This document shows, in pieces, positions 20,001-30,155 of a stretch of 64,000 bases of DNA. The notes beneath the pieces are model-generated. The model did not search any database and was not told the origin of the DNA. It saw only the letters and a program-made list of their open reading frames with translations. The DNA comes from Trichuris trichiura. Its lineage: Eukaryota; Nematoda; Enoplea; Trichinellida; Trichuridae. Location: assembly GCA_037903355.1 (NCBI GenBank), contig JBAJFE010000011.1:2737001-2801000 (forward strand). Direction: 5' to 3'. The translations under genes were made by a program, and so were the position numbers. Position 1 is the stretch's first letter; the number at the start of each line of letters is the position of its first letter.

Positions 20001-21258
20001 ATCTAAAGCTACCTCGTAGTGGAATAGTGTCACCATTGTATGTCGTAGCTCTGACTGAAGAAGTGTCGCTAAGTGGCGGTGAGCCAAGTTGCTTCCAGGT
20101 CTGCACAGAGATGATCGTCAGATCAGAACCGGTGTCAATCTGGAAGGTGACTGCCTTCTTGTCTATGTTCACTGAGATATGACGCCTGTAGACATTAGAA
20201 CTGACCGAAGACAATTCATACGTGGAACTGACTCTTGGCGTTGTTTTTGCGCCTCTGTGTTGAAATTTCTTTCGCAAACTTACTTTCCTCTTAGGAGAGG
20301 GTAAGGTTTTAGCAGGTGGACAGAAACCTTCTTTGTGCCCCACGTCTCCACATCTGGTACAGACATGCGACTTATAAGGGCAGAAGCGAGTGTAGTGCCA
20401 TGCTCCACAGAGCCAGCAAGGCGTCTTGGGCTTACGAGCAGGCTGTTTGTCTGGTGAGCGATCGCACTGAGTGAAAGAGCTTCGAGAGTTCCGTTTTGCT
20501 GCCACTTTGTCAACTTCCAGAGGGTTACTTCCAGCAGACTGTTGAACCATTTCTGTATCATACTTAAGGTTGCGAAGGTGATTACATTCGTCCACGAGTT
20601 TGGCTATCGTGACATTTGGCTCCGTCTCGATTTTGTTTAGAAGCTTCAGTCGAACAGCTGCGTCATTCGGAGACTGAAGACCGCATACAAAAATGAGACA
20701 TTTAAAATTGTCCTCACTGAGCGTGCCCAATTGGAAGCGCTGACATTCGCGATTCACGATTCCGCCATATGTGATGTAGTCATCATGCGCGTTCTTTGTT
20801 AAATTCAAGCATCGATAGCGTGCGTTGAAGAGTGAACGCTGCTGTCCGAACATCTGCGTGAGAATGTTAACTGTCTCGTCAAAGCGAACATCACGAGGGT
20901 GACGCGGCAGAATGTAGTCAGCGTACTTCTTGTGTACGTTTGTCCGTAACTTGCGTAGCAGCAACCGAACGCGTGCTGCATCATCGAGCTCAGCGGCTTC
21001 AATGTTGAAGAAGTCTTCGTAGCGTGAAAACCAGGCTTCGAAAGTGTCCTCTGTGCTAGGGTCGTAATCAAATTCTGAGATGCTTGCTGCCAGCGTGTCC
21101 AGAGTAGGATGCGAACGAACCATGTTTTCGGTGGACGCTTGAGACAGACTGAGCCGTTGTAAAGTTTCGGCGAACTGTTCCTGAAGCTGGGCAACCTGTT
21201 GCAGGGTTTGCTGCTGTGTAGCGAGGATCGACTGCAGGTCCGCTTTCGAGTGTGCCAT
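17020..21258 (-). CDS. Gag-Pol polyprotein of the Ty3/gypsy element
   Basis: One uninterrupted frame of 1412 aa from the first ATG (21258). It is open 10 codons further, but without an ATG. In order: an N-terminal gag region with a glutamine-rich coiled segment; two CCHC knuckles near residue 290-325 (the first, CWLCGAWHYTRFC, has one residue fewer than the canonical spacing; the second, CTRCGDVGHKEGFC, is canonical); an aspartic protease (FQIDTGSDLTIIS); reverse transcriptase with the YLDD box; RNase H with the LTDHKPLLAIFG segment; an integrase with an HHCC zinc finger and the catalytic core (VIVTDNGTQF); and a C-terminal tail. There is no gag/pol frameshift, so both are made as one polypeptide. 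No env-like ORF is present. No disabling mutation is seen. Confidence 0.95.
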   Translation of the reverse strand: MAHSKADLQSILATQQQTLQQVAQLQEQFAETLQRLSLSQASTENMVRSHPTLDTLAASISEFDYDPSTEDTFEAWFSRYEDFFNIEAAELDDAARVRLLLRKLRTNVHKKYADYILPRHPRDVRFDETVNILTQMFGQQRSLFNARYRCLNLTKNAHDDYITYGGIVNRECQRFQLGTLSEDNFKCLIFVCGLQSPNDAAVRLKLLNKIETEPNVTIAKLVDECNHLRNLKYDTEMVQQSAGSNPLEVDKVAAKRNSRSSFTQCDRSPDKQPARKPKTPCWLCGAWHYTRFCPYKSHVCTRCGDVGHKEGFCPPAKTLPSPKRKVSLRKKFQHRGAKTTPRVSSTYELSSVSSNVYRRHISVNIDKKAVTFQIDTGSDLTIISVQTWKQLGSPPLSDTSSVRATTYNGDTIPLRGSFRCAYSFGTHSVSGTCYVSDISSNNLLGAEWIFKLGLYDQPLNSLQSDLQPEDERALICSPEIHALSASNAREYVYRRYPEICSDSLGHCKFAKASLRLRPDAQPVFRPKRPVPYAVVPLVEAELDRLEKSGVISKVNYSAWAAPLVAVRKRDGRLRLCADFSTGLNDALEMHQYPLPTPEDIFSTLNGGTVFSQIDFSDAYLQIEVSEESRELLTLNTHRGLYRYNRLPFGVKSAPGIFQQIMDTLIAGLHGVVAYLDDVIVVGKTEEAHKRNLDALLQRIAEWGFHIRLSKCQFAMPEVNYLGCIINKNGRRPDPNRTAAITRMPVPTNVSQLRSFLGMVNHYGQFIRNLCDVRAPLDRLLRKDARFEWTPRCQQAFDQVISIITSDLLLAHYDPRQEIIVAADASNNGLGAVISHRYADGSEKAISHASRTLTSAETHYSQIEKEALALIFALRKFHKMIHGRRFTLLTDHKPLLAIFGSKSGVPVYTASRLQRWATMALAYNFTVQYRRTSSFGQADALSRLIAPQPKDEEVGIPVIEAEVQQVLRESIRALPVTARLIAEETAKDWLLQRVIKSLRSNWPRHCCSPELRKFFDRKSSLSLVDDCLMYGERVVIPSTLQRQVLRQLHEGHPGVSRMKAIARSHAYWPKIDLDIENVVRSCQRCAEAAKSPIKTELCPWPKAPRPWARVHIDYAGPFLGHHFLVIVDSYSKWPEILMTDQTTARVTVRLLKEVFSRFGIPEVIVTDNGTQFSSAEFQEMCDANGIQHLKSPPFHPQSNGQVERFVDTFKRALHKMKGRNETIEDLQTFLLAYRSTPNPTINNVSPAEALFGRPLRTSLSLLRPSRQPVGSERDRAMQEQFNRHHGAKKREFFPGEAVIVRDYRRSITKPCWTPAQVLRRHGNCLYDVCVNGLVWRRHANQIRSRLAVARNTEADSDLPLFDTFDLLPPTAKDATPEERIPHKDHPNHALGRQTPTVVRRSSRNRRPPRRLSY

Positions 21259-21290
21259 GTTGTGAGAGTTCTGTAACCTCGTCGCCAAAT

Positions 21291-21488
21291 TGTTGTAACT
21301 TGGGCGCGCGTGAGAAAGTCAGCCAACGTGAAGAACGTTTACTCGTGAACGCAAGTCAGAGAGAGCGACAAAACGACCTACTTCTCGAGCTACTGACAAT
21401 GACACTCCCAACACCGTGTCGTCCTGATTCGCAGGAGACCCAACGTGCGTGATAAGGAAGAGTAGTTTAAGTGCTGCTATATACAACA
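21291..21488 (-). repeat. 5' LTR of the Ty3/gypsy element
   Basis: 198 bp matching the opposite LTR base for base by eye. It should contain the element's promoter, reading leftward. It is directly flanked by the duplicated GTTAC at 21489-21493. Confidence 0.95.
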
Positions 21489-21493
21489 GTTAC

Positions 21494-22503
21494 AATCCTT
21501 TTTCTTTTTATAAAGGGCTCATTCTGTAACCGCTTAGCGCGTTTTCCGACTTTACATCGTGGCGTGCTCGCTTTAGTAAGAATCACACTTCCAAGCGAAG
21601 GCATTCATGAAATTATAAAACAGTAGCCATTCATTTGATTTTTTTTTCATTGACCATTGTTTAATGAGTAACTCATCTGCGGATAACCAATTCATTTAAT
21701 TTTAGCTACTTTTGACACAGTAACCCGTTAATCCTGTATCATACAATGCGCATGATATTTTTCTTCGCCTTTTTTGGACCTCATCATCAGAAACGGTAAG
21801 CGTGGTTGCACTGCTCGCGGATACAAGTAGGAATGCGCGGTTAAATTGTTTCTGTTTCCGCTGTCGCATCTTAAAAGAAAAGACGATCACAGCTGTTGCA
21901 TCCTGCGGTTCAGTAACTTCAACAGTGACAGATAGTATTCCAAAAGGCGCAGTGAGTGACTGTATTTTCGGAGAACGTTTTTGGGGTCTTTTCTGTTAGG
22001 TGCTTGAAATACGGTAGGTCAAATTAAAGTCACGTTTTGTACCCGTAAGCAAAATCTACAGCGACTTCTGTTTAGGCTGCGCGCTGCCATTTCGCCTGGC
22101 GCAACCTGATTTTACTTCCGCCTACAGTACTCCCCAGCGCTGTATGCTGCAACAAGTCCGAGAAGCTCCTTTTTTTCGAGCTCGGCCTGTTAATGAGTCA
22201 AAAGCTTTATTTCATATCACAGAAAACGTATTCGTAACTTCTGACATTTCCTTGCCTCGTCGTCAGCTAAATGAATTGAGAACATTCACTCGTCAAAAGA
22301 GTCGAAAAGTTTTTAACAAACCGATCCTGCGAAAAATAACCATATCATCTTCGCGTAAGAACGATGATACGCAAGCACGCATTTTGTTCGTTGTCAGCGG
22401 CGAGAACCCACGTAATGCTAAAATGACTGTACATTCTTACCTGAGTGCATTATTTGTTTGTAGTTTACTGTATTGGTAAGCCAGAGGTTGTATTCCGCTA
22501 GAA
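21494..22503. other. Intergenic region upstream of rpS5
   Basis: No supported gene. A 111-codon plus-strand ORF (22144-22479) has no recognisable domain and ends just before the rpS5 start. The promoter and 5' UTR of rpS5 are expected at the right end. Confidence 0.5.
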
Positions 22504-23470
22504 ATGGCGTTCTACGATGCTACAATGGACACTGGCGAACAACAGGTGTTTCCAGCCAGCGAACTACTGAATATCAAACTTTTCGGCAAGTGGCCTTTAG
22601 ACACGGTAGACATAAATGACATTAGCCTCAACGTAAGTATTCCAGCAGTTTATTCTCCTAGGCAGTTGGGTAGCGTGTTAAAATGTAATCGTGCGTACAT
22701 CCTTTTTTTTACAAACTGTGAAACTGAAAAACAGTTGCGCGCTCGGCCAAAAACCTTTTATCTTTCAGGATTACATTGCCGTGAAAGAAAAGCATGCGAA
22801 GTACTTGCCTCATTCGGCAGGCAGATATCAGACGAAGCGTTTCCGGAAAGCGCAGTGTCCCATAGTGGAACGTTTAGTCTGCTCGCTAATGATGCACGGA
22901 CGAAATAACGGTAAAAAGCTGCTGGCAATGCGCATTGTTCGTCACGCTTTCGAAATTATTCATCTGCATACAGGCGAGGTAAGATCACATTTCCCGTATA
23001 CGTGCATAGTTTTGGTTAGCTAGTTTTTCTTCGCCTTTTGTGGCTATACGTAAGGCTTTGCAAACGCTTTTACCTTCCGTCAAAGCTCTGGCAAAGAAAT
23101 GCGCGCATTTTAGAACCCCGTGCAAGTTTTGGTCAACGCAATCATTAATAGTGGTCCCCGGGAAGACTCGACGCGCATAGGGAGAGCTGGTACGGTGCGT
23201 CGGCAGGCAGTCGATGTGAGTCCTTTACGTCGAGTCAACCAGGCTATATGGCTTTTGTGTACCGGCGCTCGGGAATCTGCATTCCGTAATATTAAGACAA
23301 TCGCAGAATGCCTGGCTGATGAACTGATCAACGCTGCAAAGGTTGGGTCGGCTTTCTACCTCCATTGCTCTCTAACTGACGCGTGCATTTTTGTTTTCAA
23401 GGGCTCCAGCAATTCCTATGCCATCAAAAAGAAAGACGAGCTAGAACGTGTCGCCAAGTCGAATCGTTAA
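22504..23470 (+). CDS. rps5: 40S ribosomal protein S5 (uS7)
   Basis: A small-subunit ribosomal protein of the head domain near the mRNA exit and E site. Four exons: 22504-22632, 22769-22978, 23114-23341, 23402-23470, giving 211 aa, with all junctions GT-AG and phase 0. The sequence is nearly invariant against animal S5: [73 protein letters not shown], ending ERVAKSNR. The N-terminus is a few residues longer than in mammals. The start is the only ATG that fits before the conserved block. An AATAAA poly(A) signal lies at about 23512. Confidence 0.98.
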
Positions 23471-25335
23471 CTATCTTTGCAACTGCTTTTCTGTTGCCTA
23501 GCAATTGCAGGAATAAAATAGTGGCTGGACACTCACTCAATTCAGGCGAATTTCTCTTTGAGCGATTAGCATTAGACAAAGGACGCAACAGCAGTAATCA
23601 TAATGATGATAATAATCATATTTTAATCTACCTTATCAGCCCTTAGTGCCTTGAAAACAAACAAGGTTGGTAAGTAGTGGTGTTTTTATTCTACTTGTTT
23701 TTTCTTACTCCCACTGCCGCGCGCTCTATCCGAACAGATTTTCTTTATGTGGAACCATTTGCAGTTAACGTGTTCTCATTTGGGAAACCATATGACCACC
23801 AACCGACTGTTATAGTCTGTTCAACTTATTGTCACCACGTTAAACTCTTCCTGCTTAAAGGTTTGCTGTCCTAAATCGCTTGAACCTATCAGCCACGCTT
23901 TAAGTATTGCCGGCGTAAGAAATGCGTTTGGCCAAGGTTATATTATCCCAGGGGAATGCAGGTAACGCAAGTCTACAGTAGACGCCGTACTCATTGAAAT
24001 GCCATTACTTCAATGAGATTGCAAGCCGAAGAATACAACACTGTTTGCCTGCTGAGCTGGAAATCATTTTCCATTAGCGCGCGCTCGGCAGTCGGAATGA
24101 TTTGCCTTTCTTGTGAGCGCTTGCTCGTAATTGGAAAAATGGGTGCTCGATGTTGTCAGCATTTTCCCGCGCTTCGCTGATTGCTTGTGTCAGGGTCGTC
24201 TCTTAGAGCGCGTAATGCTGCGGTTGACGTATTGTTGCTGTTGTTTCGCGTAGGTTAATTCTTGTTGCCTTGTTGAGGTCATAAATCACTACTATTTTTT
24301 TTTAAAAAAAAGCGTTGGACGGGAATTGTTTTACTGTGGCCAACTTTGAGCACTTCGTTGGCCACAAATGCTTGCTAAGTGGGACGCGCGAATTTTGCCG
24401 AATGAATCTTAATGATAGCTGTTTCATCAAAAAACCGTAAAGGCTTACTCATCCTCATCGTCAGTATGTTTTGTTCCATCAAGCGTTAATTATTCCTTCA
24501 TTTATCGATGCTATTTTTGTTCGTGTTAACCTTGAACCATAAGTAAAGCTGACTATTACTGTGAATTGCATCGATTCGAAAGCAAGTTCAAAAGAAGTTG
24601 ACAAAAAACGAGAATTCTTGTTTGAACCACTGTAGATGGTTTCCAAAGAAGTGACTTATGCTAATTTTTAGCTTTGGCGGGGCATCAATCGATGAGCGAT
24701 GAACCGAAATGGTTACGTGCTCAACGAATTAGCAAAAGGGAATTGATGTGTAACATTCCGTTACTGAACTGGCATTTTTGCATACCCGAGTTGGCTCTTT
24801 TTCAATAAAGTTATTTCAAGCGGCTGCAACTCGATTTTTATTGAGTAATTTTAATTCCGTTTGCGCTTGGTTCTCCTTGTCGTAAACAAAGTAGCAGTGT
24901 TGGCAACAACATGCTTAGTTGGAAAGTCCTTATTAGCTTTTCTTTCATTGGTCATTTGAGCTTGACGATCGCTTGTTGCGTCAACTCTTCAGCTGGTTAT
25001 AGACACCGTATAGGTAGCTAGACAACATAACGATGTGACATAGCATCACTCTGATCGATTAAATAATCCGGACTGCTGCAGCCCTACTGGTTTGCTCCTA
25101 TTGTTTCATTGTTCGCGTAAGTTAATACGGCAGTGAAGAGTGGACGCGCTGATCGCCAAGGATGAAGAGGTCGTAACGTTAGCAGAGCACTTATTTACCG
25201 AATGGCATTTACGGAGAAGTACAAGCGGAGGAAAGAAATCCGATGGCATTGTGTTCATACTGGTCACATGACGCGGTGCTGCGAATTTGCAAGTGTAATT
25301 TGCTGAACAGCTTCCGTATATAGTAGGTTGTCATT
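23471..25335. other. Intergenic region, rpS5 to acetyltransferase
   Basis: The rpS5 poly(A) signal is near 23512. The rest (about 1.8 kb) has only short ORFs with no domain. A T8A9 tract near 24293-24311 and an isolated AATAAA near 24804 are visible. No RNA gene was recognised. The right end presumably holds the promoter of the acetyltransferase gene. Confidence 0.45.
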
Positions 25336-25986
25336 ATGGGCAGCGGTGAGTACATTCTGCAGGTGGCCAAAATGGATAATCTGATGGAATTGGTCGACTT
25401 TGTTCTAAACAATTATCTGCCACGCGAGCCGTTGTACGACGCTTTAGGTACAACCAAAGAAAGGGATAGGCCGGGAGTAACCAGTCTGGTGGATGTCACC
25501 TTACGAGATTCCGTTTCCCTCTTCTTCCGTGACAAAGGGGGTAAAATCGCAGCTTGCATCCTAAATTCGTTAGTAACCGTTGAGAGCGGTTCGGTCGAGC
25601 CTCAGCAGAGACTGACCTATTCTCCAACCTTTTTGAAGATCAGCAGTTTTCTGAACACTGTGAAAGATCATCTTGATCCGTCCGTATTGGCCAATGCCAA
25701 TTTTTACATGGAAGTGACGCTGCTGTCCGTGTCGCCTAAGTCAACTGGCAGAGGTTTGGCGAAGAAGTTGATTGAAGCAAGTTTGGAAAGGGCGAAGCAA
25801 CTTCAGTGCGCTTTTGTACTTGCCGTAGCGACGGGATTCAAATCGCAAACATTGTTTGCCAAATGCGGCTTCGAATGCGCGTACGCTGTACCCTATAAGG
25901 ACTACTTGGACAGCAATGGAAAGCAGTTGTTCGAATGCCGCAATTCCGAAGACGATTCCGCGAAGTTGATGCTCAGGCGAGTTTGA
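25336..25986 (+). CDS. GNAT N-acetyltransferase, arylalkylamine/dopamine NAT-like
   Basis: A 216-aa single-exon protein of the GNAT fold. Motif A is clear: a hydrophobic strand MEVTLLSVSP followed by STGRGLAKKL (residues 136-145), the R/Q-x-x-G-x-G/A acetyl-CoA pyrophosphate loop. The C-terminal FAKCGFECAYAVPYKDYLDS segment resembles the invertebrate arylalkylamine N-acetyltransferases that acetylate dopamine, serotonin and related amines. By family, it is a cytosolic enzyme using acetyl-CoA and an amine. The start ATG is followed by a conserved short N-terminal strand, and length is close to the family norm. A poly(A) signal AATAAA lies at about 26217. The amine substrate cannot be told from sequence. 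Confidence 0.8.
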   Translation: MGSGEYILQVAKMDNLMELVDFVLNNYLPREPLYDALGTTKERDRPGVTSLVDVTLRDSVSLFFRDKGGKIAACILNSLVTVESGSVEPQQRLTYSPTFLKISSFLNTVKDHLDPSVLANANFYMEVTLLSVSPKSTGRGLAKKLIEASLERAKQLQCAFVLAVATGFKSQTLFAKCGFECAYAVPYKDYLDSNGKQLFECRNSEDDSAKLMLRRV

Positions 25987-27603
25987 ATGGTGCGTCGCAT
26001 TTTTAGTATTGCTTTTAATGTTTGATCTCACGTTGATGCACCGACGAGCAAAGTTGTTTCAACAAATTCTCAAAAGCATTCCGCTGTTCTAGCCTGCGTA
26101 TAACTTTTCCGCGGTTGTATCGCTTAGGCAGCATAGTGATACGACAAGAAGACCATCAACATGACTTTGCAACTCATTGATCGTCCGTCACCGCATGTGG
26201 CGCTCTTTTAAATTTAAATAAAATTTTTTTTGCAAGTCGGAAAGAAGTTCTGTTATAGAATTCAGTCAGTTGCAACTTGCTTTAAATAGCGCCTATGGCA
26301 TGGTCTGCCATCGATGTATTGTTGTCGCTCTCCTCGGATGGGTTACGGGAATGGCGAACCTGTGTTTAGCAGTCGTTATAGGATAATATTTGAAAAGCAA
26401 CTTTTTGTTGTAAGGTTTGGGATCAACGAGCAATGCTGATCTTCCTGCATCGCGTCCATTAGTGTAGGTAATCTATTAAGTAAAATGGACTGGTTTTGCT
26501 ATCCGTCCCAGTTGTGCAGTAGCGTTTTTCGACTCACCCGGATCTCGATTCTCGTTGCAAAGACGACCGGTTCTGCCGGTGGTATGACAGGCAGTTTCTC
26601 ATTTTTGTTGAGCCTAAATTGTTTTCCAATGAACTTTCGGCAGCGATCCTGTTTCGTGAACTTTCGAATCTCAAAAAAGGAAATTGTTTACGGCCTAAGT
26701 TAAAGCTTAAGGCCGTCTAAGCGTTCGGCGTAGTCTCCAGCGAAACAGTTATTCGAAAAATGCTGTTTATGCTCTCTTTTCAGCGTTGATGAGAGAATAA
26801 TCAAAGCGTTGCTTTGCGAGGACTAACGAAAAATAAAATCAAAAACCACTAACAGCATTGATGTTGATTCGCGTTAGCTTGTTAGCAATTACTACGGCTG
26901 GAGAAATTTTTTTTCCGGCGACAGAGATAATCGATCAATTGTTCGAAATTTTTTAAATTTCATCGCAGCTTCTTCGTTTAGCATTTTGTCAGCGCCTAAA
27001 ATCTCTTGGGCAAAGTTCTTTCGAGCATTTGTAGTGCGGCTGTTATACTAACATGAGTATCAATACTTTGATTTTAAATTGAACTGACATTCAAGTTTGA
27101 GAAATGTAGACTCCAGTGTGGGCTCATATTTTTCATAGAAAAAAATTCGCTCTTTCGCAGTCGCTCAATTAGGCAATGTTGATACGGACCAAAATTGTGT
27201 CACGTTTGACGGCTGCCCATTTTGCTTATTTGCCAAAGCCTCGGATGCAAATTGTGTAAGCTTGCGTAAGCATAAGTGAGTATAGCTCGCAGGTACGTTG
27301 CGGCGTCTTCCGCAGAACGGCACTACTGCAAGCGGGAACGACGATTGAAAATCAGGTTTGCCCTTACCGTCGTACGGTGAAGTATTAATATGAGTATTAT
27401 ACAGCTATAAAAGTTGTCTTATTTTACGCATAATGTGCGCGCCAATAGGGCTGCTTGCATTTTTTCGCCTTTCTTAATCTTGTTTTGCTTTATTGTATCG
27501 CTCTCTCGCCGTATTGTCAGTTTGCTACGAAAATAATGCACTCAAAGTGACTATTTATTGTTTACTTTGTTTTTTCTTCTTTCTTCGTAACGGGTTTTTT
27601 ATA
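25987..27603. other. Intergenic region after the acetyltransferase
   Basis: An AATAAA at about 26217 ends the upstream gene. No other gene is supported in about 1.6 kb; only short domain-free ORFs are present. Confidence 0.45.
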
Positions 27604-27699
27604 TTTTATTCTGAAATTTTTGCGGGATTTTGAACCCGTTATTCATTAAATGTTTAATGAATAACGGGTTCAAAATCCCGCGAAAATTTCAGAATAAAA
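27604..27699. repeat. 96-bp near-perfect palindrome
   Basis: Two 47-base arms around a 2-base centre, with a single mismatch by eye. The left arm starts TTTTATTCTGAAATTTT, and the right arm is its reverse complement ending AAAATTTCAGAATAAAA. It could fold into a long hairpin or cruciform and may be a very short MITE. It reads AATAAA outward on both strands, about 360 bases downstream of the kinase stop codon, so it could serve as its poly(A) signal. Confidence 0.85.
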
Positions 27700-27968
27700 G
27701 TTTACTTCGTTAGTGATTAAGCTTTCTTGCGGCTGAAACTGTTTTGTGCCTAATAAATATGGATAAGCTTTTTTCCGATGGCCAAGTGGGCTCGTAAAAG
27801 CTGCGTAGGCAGTTGGCAAGGCAAAACGAACAAAAACTGAACCCGCCGTGGTTATTATCGTCCACTTTTTTGAAAGTAATCTCTTGTTTGCTTCTTCCGT
27901 GAAAAGCTGCTCGAAGTTATTGGTGGAACGCAAACGAGAATGGAAAAATGGCAGAATTTTAAAAATGA

Positions 27969-29755
27969 TCATTCGCGCTCTGCCGGAAAGAGATCGTTCG
28001 TTCCTCTTACAGTTTCGTCAGTCGCATCATCCAGGTGGAACTGCTCAGAACTTCTTAGCAGGTCGTCACTTTCAAACATCGGATTCAGCGTCAGTACGTC
28101 GAATCCTTTTGCAACTTCTTCCTGCATTTTGCGTATGCACAGTCTTTGCAGTTTCCCGTACCTGGGTTCATCCGTATAACTGAAAGTCCAATGCGCGCAG
28201 GCGTCTCGAGCGCATTATGTCATTTGATTCAGATTACTTACCTTAGGGATAGTACGTGCTCGCCGAAATGTTTCAGCCATCCAGCGCCTGGTGGAGCTAT
28301 GGTCCCTTGGCGGAAACTGCTTTCTTTGTAGCGTATAATTTCTTTGCGCGACAAGTTTTTCGGCCAAGGCAACTTACCACTGACCAGCTCACATAGCATG
28401 TAGAAAAGCGACACAAGATCGTCAGCCATGCTCTGGTCCTGAAGGGAATTGACTTAGGCAAAATGACATGACTAACATGGCAACTAACATGACGTCATAC
28501 TTCGTTTGCTAGAGCTCTAATGGAGGCGTAGTGCGGCGTTCCGCAGAAGCCGACTGACTTTCTCGGCGGAAGCAGCGATCCGTCTTTGTATCGAATCCTT
28601 CGCGCTAAACCGAGATCGATAATGTAAATGAAGTTCTTGTTGTCATTTAAGCCTAGGGCTATGTTTCCCTAGGAAAGATTGGCGTGAATGGAAAATGGAA
28701 CGTCTTTCCGACAAAAATCCTACCGGTTTGACGTCGCGATGAATAAAGCCGGTGCTATGCAAGCTTTTAAGGGCTTGAACACATTGGCGACCAATGTTAG
28801 CCGCTTTGCCGGCATCGATGGGAGCATAGTCGTGGCTTTTCTGGATAATGTTTAATGATTGACCCAGAAGATCCATGATGATATACTCAATGTTGTCATC
28901 ACCAATTTGGTAGCCATGCATTTTGGGACAACGAACATTGCCTGAGCATATTTTTAGTAGGAAAAAAAGCATACTACGGTACGCGTACCTCCTTGGTGCC
29001 TCATGACGTGCACTTCCCATTCAATATCGCTGCAGTTCGCTGATTCTTTCTTTTTCTTTCCGACCTTTATGGCCACCTGGTGATCTGTCCTCGTTTCCGA
29101 GATCAATTTGTAGACCGTGCCGAACGACCCGTGTGACACTATGCATCCCTTAAAAAGGCAAAATTAATTATACCGTCTTTAAATTTCGTAACTTCGGGGA
29201 GCAGAGCAAGCAGGCTCGTAACTTGTTCAGTTTGTAATATGTTTTAATAAATTGCTCCATTCAGTTCACTTAACTGCAGTGCAATTCTCAGTGGGACTTT
29301 TACAACTTGTTATTGCGTCAAAGCGTTCTTTCGTGGTGACCGATAAATTCAAATTTGAAAGTTTGAATTTGCATTTGAGCCTTCCTTTTCGGCGCTTATC
29401 TCGTCTCTGCTCGCTACGCTCAGCTTTGCGAGTTGAATGAGCGTCAGAAACGATGAGTTTACTGCTAATACTTTGCTACTTCGTTTGGGAGGTTTTGTTG
29501 CATTAGAAATTTTTAAAATGATAGTTTATATGGCAGACGACCATTCGAAAGCGGTTAATAGGTTTGCTTTTGTCGGCGAGATTATAGGGCCACACGGGAT
29601 ATCTCTGTGTTCAAGCGCTGTATGTGGTCATGTTACATTAATATATAGAAAATGAACTGTTTGCTTACCACTTTCCACGTGTCAGCAACGACTCGGTTCA
29701 AGGACGTTAATGCCTTGACAAGCAGAGGGTCTACCTTCTGCTCTGCTTTCGTCAT
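27969..29755 (-). CDS. CK1/TTBK-family protein kinase (nematode-expanded type)
   Basis: Six exons on the minus strand: 29755-29669, 29148-28989, 28941-28724, 28668-28501, 28438-28242, 28179-27969. All phases agree, total 346 aa. Kinase landmarks: P-loop VSHGSFGTVY, VAIK lysine (about K57), IIMDLLGQSL hinge, FIHRDVKP catalytic loop (about 150-155), GFCGTPHYASI after the activation segment, and SMADDLVSLFYMLCELVSG for the helix F region. Two oddities: the first P-loop glycine is replaced, and the metal-binding DFG reads DLG (about 173-175). The HRDVKPGN lysine and asparagine are kept, so catalysis is possible. Family placement rests on the CK1-type GTPHYAS motif in place of APE and on layout. 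Nematodes carry many such kinases, often sperm-expressed, so no single orthologue is claimed. Confidence 0.88.
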
Positions 29756-30155
29756 CTCAATACCTTTCCGTTTTCTGTAGCCGTTGGATGGAAGAACAGT
29801 GACAGATGAGCTTTGACAACAATTTACTTATTTTAAACTTGACCTAACAGAGCTTAAAGTGCAGCTGTATAAGTATTGAATGGTTAGCGTAGACCTTTTG
29901 ACTTTTCGAAGCAGATGCTTATTTTTTGAATTTCAAGAAAGCATTTCGGTAGAACGTTCACTTTGTGGCTTCTAAACAACCCTTTTTCGATTAAAAACTC
30001 TTTGTTTAGGGCTAATTGTAGGCGGTAACCTGCATATCCTTTTGTAACGGTTGTATGCTTTTGAACACCGTTCGCAGGATGTAACCAGAGTTTAAGGTAG
30101 TCGCAGCTTACGCGAGGGGGAGAATGAATAAACAAAGCGCTTAAAGTGACTAACT
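29756..30155. other. Divergent intergenic region, kinase and Ig protein
   Basis: About 400 bases between the start codons of two divergently transcribed genes, likely holding both promoters. An 83-codon minus-strand ORF here has no recognisable domain. No motif was identified. Confidence 0.5.

Larger units (their letters stand above)
16756..21488 (-). mobile_element. Intact Ty3/gypsy LTR retrotransposon (Mag-like)
   Basis: A full-length element in minus orientation: 198-bp LTRs at both ends that look identical, a single gag-pol ORF between them, and a perfect 5-bp target duplication GTTAC (16751-16755 and 21489-21493). Inside the 5' LTR (right end) a TGGCGACGAGGTTACAG sequence is positioned as a tRNA primer-binding site. 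A purine run (AGCGGGAAGG on the minus strand, 16954-16963) precedes the 3' LTR as the polypurine tract. The domain order protease, RT, RNase H, integrase is that of Ty3/gypsy. The Mag-like assignment rests on general resemblance and is tentative. Confidence 0.95.

Noticed and set aside
17299..20561. Plus- and minus-strand ORFs of 60-190 aa within the retroelement
   Set aside because: Shadows of the single gag-pol frame.
22144..22479. 111-aa ORF just upstream of rpS5
   Set aside because: No recognisable domain or splice structure; probably chance in the promoter region.
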